A stretch of 43,686 bases of DNA from Piscirickettsia litoralis. Its GTDB lineage: Bacteria; Pseudomonadota; Gammaproteobacteria; Piscirickettsiales; Piscirickettsiaceae. Position 1 is the stretch's first letter, and each line of letters begins with the position of its first letter. Where the stretch lies: NCBI RefSeq assembly GCF_001720395.1, contig NZ_MDTU01000005.1, positions 1 through 43,686 on the forward strand. The letters run 5' to 3'. Under the pieces are notes generated by a model, which did no database searches, was not told the DNA's origin, and saw only the letters and a list, made by a program, of their open reading frames with translations. Shown here in pieces: positions 38,768-43,686 of the stretch. A program made the position numbers and the translations under genes.

Positions 38768-39232
38768 ATGGTTTATCAGCTGGGAAGTTCCTGTAGTTGC
38801 AAGAGTGCTTAAAGCAGCAGAACTTAATGAAACCATCGCTTTTTTTCCGCCCGAAGCTACAGCATTTATCAATTTATCTCCAATACTTTTCTTTTCCTCT
38901 TTATTTGGAAAAACATTGACTTTTAAAGCTTCAAGTGAAACTGGTGATAAGACCATTTTTGCAGCAGAGCCGAAATGCAGATGCTCACTTTTAGAAAGTA
39001 TATAGCCAACACTCAGTAACCACTTTAATGTTGCCAACATAACCATTTCTTTATGGTCTGTTTGCTTCCATTGTTCTATTTCAATAATGCGCGCCCTAAC
39101 GTCCTCAACACCTAAAAGCACCAAAGCATTTATAGGAACAGCAATGGGGAAGTTTTTATACAGTTCAGCAAAAATAATTGAAACACATTCATGAAAAAGC
39201 TCAATATTTGACTCTTCGACCACTAAGTCCAT
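38756..39232 (-). CDS. Unknown cargo protein with C-terminal amphipathic region
   Basis: 158 residues on the minus strand, with GAGGG 5 bases before the ATG. The first 90 residues are helical (AELYKNFPIAVPINALVLLGV, LKWLLSVGYILSKS). The end, IGDKLINAVASGGKKAMVSLSSAALSTLAT, is Gly/Ala/Ser-rich and amphipathic, and I recall similar GDKL..A..SGGKKA endings in orphan proteins of phages and islands. Function unknown. It separates the neck genes from the tail genes. Confidence 0.6.
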   Translation of the reverse strand: MDLVVEESNIELFHECVSIIFAELYKNFPIAVPINALVLLGVEDVRARIIEIEQWKQTDHKEMVMLATLKWLLSVGYILSKSEHLHFGSAAKMVLSPVSLEALKVNVFPNKEEKKSIGDKLINAVASGGKKAMVSLSSAALSTLATTGTSQLINHLHL

Positions 39233-39258
39233 TTAACCCTCAAAACAAGGCAATAAAA

Positions 39259-39645
39259 ATGAAAGCAGATTATACAACAAAAATACACAGTTCGTTAGGC
39301 GAAAGCTTCCACACGATTTACAAAAGCAACCAAGGGCACAATTACTTATTTCGTTGCAAAGATGCACCAGAACACACGCAAAAACTTAAAATAGGTGTTG
39401 GTGGGTATTGCATCGATGGTGTTCATATCGTTGACTTACTATCTGCATGCATTGACCGACTTTCATCACCAAAAAGCCACAAGATACTATCAGAAGCCAT
39501 TGCTCAGCTTTACCAAGTGCAAGACTTGTTAACAACGTGTGAAGGTGAAGCAGCATTAAAAGCTGAGGAGAAGCAAAGCGTTGAGAGTTTAAAGGATTGT
39601 GTATTTAGATTGTACAAGGAGCTTGGCATAGAAAGTGAACGTTAA
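39259..39645 (+). CDS. Unknown protein before the tail terminator
   Basis: 128 residues from the ATG at 39259 (AAGG upstream); a frame extending to 39178 overlaps the antisense gene and is unlikely. GVGGYCIDGVHIVDLLSACIDRLSS followed by SEAIAQLYQVQDLLTTCEGEA recalls a helical-hairpin family placed near connector genes in several phages, loosely like the Acb2/Tad1 hairpin proteins that sequester cyclic nucleotides. That link is weak. It overlaps the next gene by 11 bases. Confidence 0.5.
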   Translation: MKADYTTKIHSSLGESFHTIYKSNQGHNYLFRCKDAPEHTQKLKIGVGGYCIDGVHIVDLLSACIDRLSSPKSHKILSEAIAQLYQVQDLLTTCEGEAALKAEEKQSVESLKDCVFRLYKELGIESER

Positions 39646-40162
39646 TAATCTTCAAACCTTCCTACTTAATACACTTAAGGAAAACACTAACGAAACCCTC
39701 ATACTTGGCTATCAAAAAAACCTAAGACTCGATCAATTCGCCTCACTGCGTTATTACAATTCAAAAATGGTTGGCCAACCCAATGAATCCCCATGCGATG
39801 AAGGTGTGCAAGTCACACAACTGTATGAGCTCATATTTTTAATCGAAGCTTTAGGCCCAGATTCAGAAACACGAGCAACGCAACTGGCCTCAACTTTTCG
39901 ACTGGCCAGCCAGAAAAATAAACTTGCTGGCCAAGGGCTGAAATTTTTTAAATGTGGCCATCTACAAGATGCAACAACGTTTTTATCAACTGATTACAAC
40001 TCACGAACCAGATTTACCGTGCATTTCTACGCACAAGATGTACAAATCGACGCAACGGGCTTCATTGAGGATTACAGCCTAGAGCTGATTGCTGAAAACC
40101 AAGAAGAAAAAATAATCTCAGACGACACAATTAATACAGGAGATAATAATGGCGAGTCTTAA
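39635..40162 (+). CDS. Neck/tail terminator protein (gp12-like)
   Basis: 175 residues, GTG start with AAGGAG 14 bases upstream and an overlap with the previous gene. RYYNSKMVGQPNESPCDEGVQVTQLYELIFLIEALGPD (in parts) and RFTVHFYAQDVQIDATGFIEDYSLELI fit the phage neck terminator gp12-like family. It caps the sheath and tube at the top of the tail and joins the head neck. It precedes the sheath gene, as in Pam3-type tails. Confidence 0.65.
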   Translation: MNVNNLQTFLLNTLKENTNETLILGYQKNLRLDQFASLRYYNSKMVGQPNESPCDEGVQVTQLYELIFLIEALGPDSETRATQLASTFRLASQKNKLAGQGLKFFKCGHLQDATTFLSTDYNSRTRFTVHFYAQDVQIDATGFIEDYSLELIAENQEEKIISDDTINTGDNNGES

Positions 40163-41174
40163 CTCGATTATTAATATTACAGTGATTGATGAAACGGGAG
40201 CAGTCGCACAAACCGGTTTCGGTGTGCCGATTTTCATCGCAACGCACAGCGCATGGCAAGATCGCATCCGCTTTTATACTGATTTAAAAAGTGTGGCCGC
40301 TGATGGCTTTGAGAGCACTTCTAAAGCTTATCTAGCCGCACAATCTTACTTCTCACAAACACCTTGCCCTCCTAAAATTGCGATAGGGCGCAAAGATGCA
40401 GAAGATAAAACGTGGTCTGATACAATCAACGCAATTGCTGAGGTCGATGATAGCTGGTACGCCGTTGCAACTGATGATCACACAGCAGACTCAATTGTCG
40501 CGGTGTCTGATGCCGTCAATGCCATGACTAAAATCTATGGTTATTCGACCAACGACCCTGATGCAAAAGACCCAACTAAAACAACAGACGCTTTTAGCCA
40601 GCTTAAAGCAAAAGCGGCTAAACGCTCTTTTGGTCTTTGGAGTGCTGGGGCAGATTCAACCTTTCCAGAATGCGGATGGATGGGCGGCCAGTTACCACAA
40701 CAACCTGGCTCGATTACGTGGGCTTATAAGCAAATCAATGGCTCTAGTGTCGATGCTATTTCATCGAGTGCCGAAACAGCTCTAGATCAAAAATATGCGA
40801 ACTACTACAAAACAATCGCAGGTAAAAATCTGACGATTAACGGCATGGTCGCCAATGGTGAATTTATTGATATTATTCGCGGCATCGATTGGCTCAAAGC
40901 GCGGCTGCAAGAAGAGCAATTTTCATTGCTGGCCAACACGCCAAAAATCCCATTTACCGATGCAGGCATCGCGATGATAGAAAATGCCTGTGTCAGTGTT
41001 CTAAAAGAAGCACAGCGCCTTGACGTTATCGACCAGTACACCATCGAAGTACCAAAAGTCGCCGACACACTCACGAATGACCGAGCAAACCGCAAACTAA
41101 CCAACATCAAAATAACTGTACGCATGACGGGCGCAATTCACGAAGTTGATGAAACACTTTATGTCCAAGTCTAG
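40149..41174 (+). CDS. Tail sheath protein (DUF3383)
   Basis: 341 residues. FGVPIFIATHSAWQDRIRFYTDLKSVAADGF near the N-terminus, IAIGRKDAEDKTW, then ISSSAETALDQKYANYYKTIAGKNLTINGMVANGEFIDIIRGIDWLKARL near 205-255 (in parts) are the DUF3383 sheath signature. It contracts to drive the tube through the envelope, so the particle is a myovirus. The gene overlaps the terminator gene by 14 bases and is followed 8 bases later by the tube. Confidence 0.9.
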   Translation: MASLNSIINITVIDETGAVAQTGFGVPIFIATHSAWQDRIRFYTDLKSVAADGFESTSKAYLAAQSYFSQTPCPPKIAIGRKDAEDKTWSDTINAIAEVDDSWYAVATDDHTADSIVAVSDAVNAMTKIYGYSTNDPDAKDPTKTTDAFSQLKAKAAKRSFGLWSAGADSTFPECGWMGGQLPQQPGSITWAYKQINGSSVDAISSSAETALDQKYANYYKTIAGKNLTINGMVANGEFIDIIRGIDWLKARLQEEQFSLLANTPKIPFTDAGIAMIENACVSVLKEAQRLDVIDQYTIEVPKVADTLTNDRANRKLTNIKITVRMTGAIHEVDETLYVQV

Positions 41175-41182
41175 GAGAAACA

Positions 41183-41605
41183 ATGGCCGAATTTTTTACC
41201 TATAGTGCCGAAGATGTCATTGTCATTATCGGCGGTATTTCTGTATCAGGCTTTGCCGATGGCTCAGCCGTTAAAATTAAACGCAACACACCGACCTTTA
41301 AAAGCAAAGTGGGCATGAAAGGCGATGTAACACGCGTTAAAAGCTCAGACAGAACGGGCTTGCTAACCTTAACATTAAAGCAATCAAGCAATATCAACCA
41401 AGCCTTTAGCGCCTTAGCTTTAGCAGACGAAGCAACAGGCGATGGCGTTTTTCCCATACTTGTTAAATCGCCTAACAATTTCACCATTGCCGTTGCAGAG
41501 CATGCCTATATTCAAGAATGGCCTGAAATTGATTTTTCTGATGATGAAAGCAATATCGAGTGGCAAATTGCTGTCGCAGATTTAACCCTTAATGTTGGAG
41601 CGTAA
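41183..41605 (+). CDS. Tail tube protein (DUF3277)
   Basis: 140 residues. YSAEDVIVIIGGISVSGFADGSAVKIKR, SDRTGLLTLTLKQSSNINQAFSALA and a terminal EWQIAVADLTLNVGA fit the DUF3277/KPP10-type structural tube family. Hexamers stack inside the sheath. AGGAGA lies 7 bases upstream of the ATG. It is followed closely by the tail chaperone gene. Confidence 0.88.
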   Translation: MAEFFTYSAEDVIVIIGGISVSGFADGSAVKIKRNTPTFKSKVGMKGDVTRVKSSDRTGLLTLTLKQSSNINQAFSALALADEATGDGVFPILVKSPNNFTIAVAEHAYIQEWPEIDFSDDESNIEWQIAVADLTLNVGA

Positions 41606-41608
41606 CTG

Positions 41609-42061
41609 ATGAGTGAATTTTTTAAACAATACGAATCAAAAGAAATTGAGATCGATGGTAAATCTTTCTCTATCAATAAACTTATGACAGAGTTCAGCTA
41701 TGGACTCTATACCGAAGCTATGAACATTATGGGCGCAGTAATGAATAAAGGAGCGAGTGATTTTTCTGAGGTCATCAACTCGATTACAAACGCACTAACT
41801 TATAAAAAGGCATTGCTTTATGTTTCTAAAGGCGTGACGTATAGAGGCAAGGCTCTTGATGAGCAAACAATTAACTCACTAGGCGCACCCGTTTTAATTG
41901 AGTTACTGATGCATGTCATTAACCATAATATTGTTGATACGCTGGGAAAGCTCGATTTAGAGGGAATCCTGACGCGGCTATTTCCTCAAGCAAAAGACGC
42001 GATCAAGTCAGCTCTTCCCTCGACTTCCCCATCCAGTACATCGCCTATGAATACAAACTAG
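41609..42061 (+). CDS. Tail assembly chaperone (G-type)
   Basis: 150 residues. EIEIDGKSFSINKLMTEFSYGLYTEAMNIMG and a helical body (ALTYKKALLYVSKGVTYRGKALDEQT) place it in the tail chaperone position between tube and tape measure. The zero frame ends in a Ser/Pro/Thr tail at 42061. Chaperones of this sort coat the tape measure before the tube forms. A slippery GGGAAAG at 41944 allows a longer -1 product. Confidence 0.75.
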   Translation: MSEFFKQYESKEIEIDGKSFSINKLMTEFSYGLYTEAMNIMGAVMNKGASDFSEVINSITNALTYKKALLYVSKGVTYRGKALDEQTINSLGAPVLIELLMHVINHNIVDTLGKLDLEGILTRLFPQAKDAIKSALPSTSPSSTSPMNTN

Positions 42062-42183
42062 ACCCTATAGTCATTTATCAAACATGGACGCTTGACCGCC
42101 TGTTTGATGCCATCGAATACCTCGACATAAAACGCCACTACGAAAAGCTAGCCATAGAGGAACAACAGAATGAGCACAGGTAG
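41609..42183 (+). CDS. Tail chaperone GT product by -1 frameshift at GGGAAAG
   Basis: The heptamer G GGA AAG (41944-41950) lies in the zero frame of the chaperone (codons Leu-Gly-Lys), exactly the slippery sequence of lambda G-GT. After a -1 slip the frame stays open to a TAG at 42181, coding DFPIQYIAYEYKLDPIVIYQ and DRLFDAIEYLDIKRHYEKLAIEEQ, a typical T-domain that otherwise has no start. The product would be about 191 residues and the extension reaches 11 bases into the tape measure gene, closing a gap of 108 bases. A few percent of ribosomes are expected to shift in lambda; the rate here is unknown. Confidence 0.8.
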
Positions 42184-43686
42184 CATGCTCGCGGATTTCT
42201 TTGCGAAATTTTCCATCAAAATCGATGAAAAATCAGTCGAAGAAATGAACAAAAAAACAGAGCAAGCAAAAAACGCCTTAAAGCGAATGGCCGTTGCGAC
42301 TCGTGAAGAGGCGGCAGCATTAACCTCAATGCACCAAGCCGCCGAAGGTTTAAATAAATCACTCGAAACACTAAAAACCTTCGGTGGGATGTTTGCCATT
42401 TTTGAAATGGGCCGAAGTGTCTATGATACTGTCGTTGAGTATCAAGCAGCCTCTAACCAACTTGAAAATGTTTCTGGCTCGATGAGTCAAGCCACTTCAC
42501 AAATGAAAGATATGTACAACTTTAGCTATAAGCTAGGGTTGAGCATAAAAACAACGAGTGAATATTACGGCCAGTTTCTTCTCCAAATGAAGAACATGGG
42601 CTACTCATCATCCAAAGGCACCGTAATTTATAAAGACCTCTTGAAAGCATTTGCAGGGCATCACCTCACGCAAAACTTTCAAGATATGATTATGCGTGAC
42701 CTTCTCAATGATATGGCTGGCTTACCTAAGTTGCAGTTAGGTATGCTCAAGCGTCTTGAGATTAATAAAATGTTTAACGTTACCCAGCTTGGTGCAAAAG
42801 CAATGGGGATGAGCGTTGAAAAATTTGAAAAGGAGGCTCGCCAAGGATTAATTAAAACCTCTCAATTCTTACCTCTGTACGTTCACCAAATGTTCAAAGA
42901 GTACGAAAAAGGATTAACTGGTTATCAAAGAAGCTTACAAGCCTCATACAAAAGACTGAGCGATTCATGGTGGCATTTTCTCAATACGCTTGGAGACAAT
43001 GGAGGGATTAACCTTTTAACATCATTGTTTAAAGGCTTAGACATTGCATTACAAACACTTTCAAAAACGATCAAGATCGATGCAAAATTATTAAGGCAGC
43101 TCAACGATGAAGCTCCAACACTAACAACGCTCGCTAAAGGACTAACAGCATTATATATTGCAACCAAAGCGTTTAACCTTTTAAAACGCAGCCCGTTATT
43201 TCTTTTGCTCACGACCCTTCAAATGATTGCCTTTGCGATTGATGATATCGAGGGACATCTTGACGGCAAAAAATCAATCACCGGCTCATTAATTAAATGG
43301 TTCGGAGATTTATCAGAACTTAAAAAAATTGCTTTAGAGTTAACAGGAGTTGCTGCCTTTTTAGGTGCTGTTTATCTTGCTTATAAGAAAGTAAGTAAGC
43401 TTAGCGGTGCTTTTAAAGGCTGGGCTGCTAATAAATTGGGAAAAGGCAAAGCTGGCGGCCTTGAAAACATGGCAACTCGCCTTGTTAACATTGAGGCTGG
43501 CGTGGTTAATGTTTTTTCTAAAAACGGAAAAGGTGCTTTAGGGGATGGAGCAAGCATTGACAGAAGAGAAAGAAAAGGCGGCACAGTCGAGCGAAGAACC
43601 AACCCTCGCAGCTCGATAAAAGAAGGTGCACCAAAAAGTAAATTTGGTAATTTTAAAAGTGTCACTAATCTTTTTAAAAGCCTTTC
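42170..43686 (+). CDS. Tail tape measure protein, N-terminal part
   Basis: 505 codons open to the right end. The N-terminus (SMLADFFAKFSIKIDEKSVEEMNKKTEQAK, in parts) and a long helical body are followed by TM-like helices (about 320-380) with AFAIDDIEGHLDGKKSITG, a loop that recurs in tape measures of Mu/P2-like myophages, and a Gly/Ala-Lys region. The frame at the right end (TC|) continues into base 1 of the window. Complete length about 656 residues predicts a short tail. The start has a GAACAACAG stretch but no strong site; it overlaps the GT extension. Confidence 0.88.
   Translation, partial: MSTGSMLADFFAKFSIKIDEKSVEEMNKKTEQAKNALKRMAVATREEAAALTSMHQAAEGLNKSLETLKTFGGMFAIFEMGRSVYDTVVEYQAASNQLENVSGSMSQATSQMKDMYNFSYKLGLSIKTTSEYYGQFLLQMKNMGYSSSKGTVIYKDLLKAFAGHHLTQNFQDMIMRDLLNDMAGLPKLQLGMLKRLEINKMFNVTQLGAKAMGMSVEKFEKEARQGLIKTSQFLPLYVHQMFKEYEKGLTGYQRSLQASYKRLSDSWWHFLNTLGDNGGINLLTSLFKGLDIALQTLSKTIKIDAKLLRQLNDEAPTLTTLAKGLTALYIATKAFNLLKRSPLFLLLTTLQMIAFAIDDIEGHLDGKKSITGSLIKWFGDLSELKKIALELTGVAAFLGAVYLAYKKVSKLSGAFKGWAANKLGKGKAGGLENMATRLVNIEAGVVNVFSKNGKGALGDGASIDRRERKGGTVERRTNPRSSIKEGAPKSKFGNFKSVTNLFKSL

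Noticed and set aside
1-43686. Integrase, transposase, tRNA and restriction-modification genes
   Set aside because: I looked for tyrosine recombinase, DDE, serine recombinase and methyltransferase motifs and for tRNA-like cloverleaf stretches and saw none I could support.

Overview
The window looks like a complete circular phage-plasmid (a temperate phage whose prophage is a plasmid) of a gammaproteobacterium, opened inside the tape measure gene. The tape measure frame that runs off the right end (starting at 42170) continues in frame, without a stop, into the codons at the left end (2..454), so 43686 bp is probably the full unit. The evidence for a plasmid prophage is a TrfA-like replication initiator with 11 direct 17-bp iterons, a ParA/ParB pair and no recognisable integrase. 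The host is inferred only from moderate AT-richness, CsrA and the protein style. A Legionellales/Thiotrichales-type host such as Legionella or Piscirickettsia would fit, but this is not proven.

Layout. (a) 1-7805, plus strand: end of the tape measure, then a short contractile-tail baseplate of the cyanophage Pam3 type (Dit-like protein, plug, hub, spike, gp25-like wedge, J protein, DUF2612 protein) and a large fibre with pyocin-knob repeats. (b) 7818-12643, minus strand: parB and parA, then an early operon with csrA, small unknown genes and a RecT/RecE-like recombination pair, driven from a clear promoter at 12741-12769. (c) 12840-15793: HTH regulator, TrfA-like rep, iterons with an AT-rich segment, a membrane-anchored zinc-ribbon protein and DnaA-box-like sites. 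(d) 15794-20088: accessory cargo, namely a twice-occurring pair (small soluble protein plus two-TM protein), an HTH protein, and a metabolic group (Nudix, RhaT-like transporter, TauD-like dioxygenase, HAD phosphatase).

(e) 20041-24627: an XRE regulator fused to a sugar-kinase-fold (BadF-like) domain, divergent from a consensus promoter leading into lambda O-like and P-like replication genes. The O-like gene carries a second, iteron-like origin inside its coding sequence (as in lambda) and is broken by a one-base shift at an A7 tract. Small recombination/HTH genes follow. (f) 24842-27661: cargo, a lambda Q-like antiterminator, a terminator just after it with a dyad upstream, then holin and overlapping spanins. 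(g) 27717-43686: terminase, an AT-rich cargo block (29.6-32.1 kb, including a possible RGS-like protein), portal, MuF-like protein, ClpP-like protease with nested scaffold, decoration protein, capsid, connectors, sheath, tube, tail chaperones with a lambda-type GGGAAAG slippery site, and the tape measure. Several single genes on the minus strand sit as cargo between late genes.

How it would work (inference): in lysogeny the rep/iteron/ParAB module keeps a low-copy plasmid while the XRE-BadF protein silences the O/P promoter. On induction O/P fire the internal origin, Q lets RNA polymerase read through the terminator at 26640, and one long plus-strand late operon runs around the circle through lysis, packaging, head and tail genes to the fibre at 7805.
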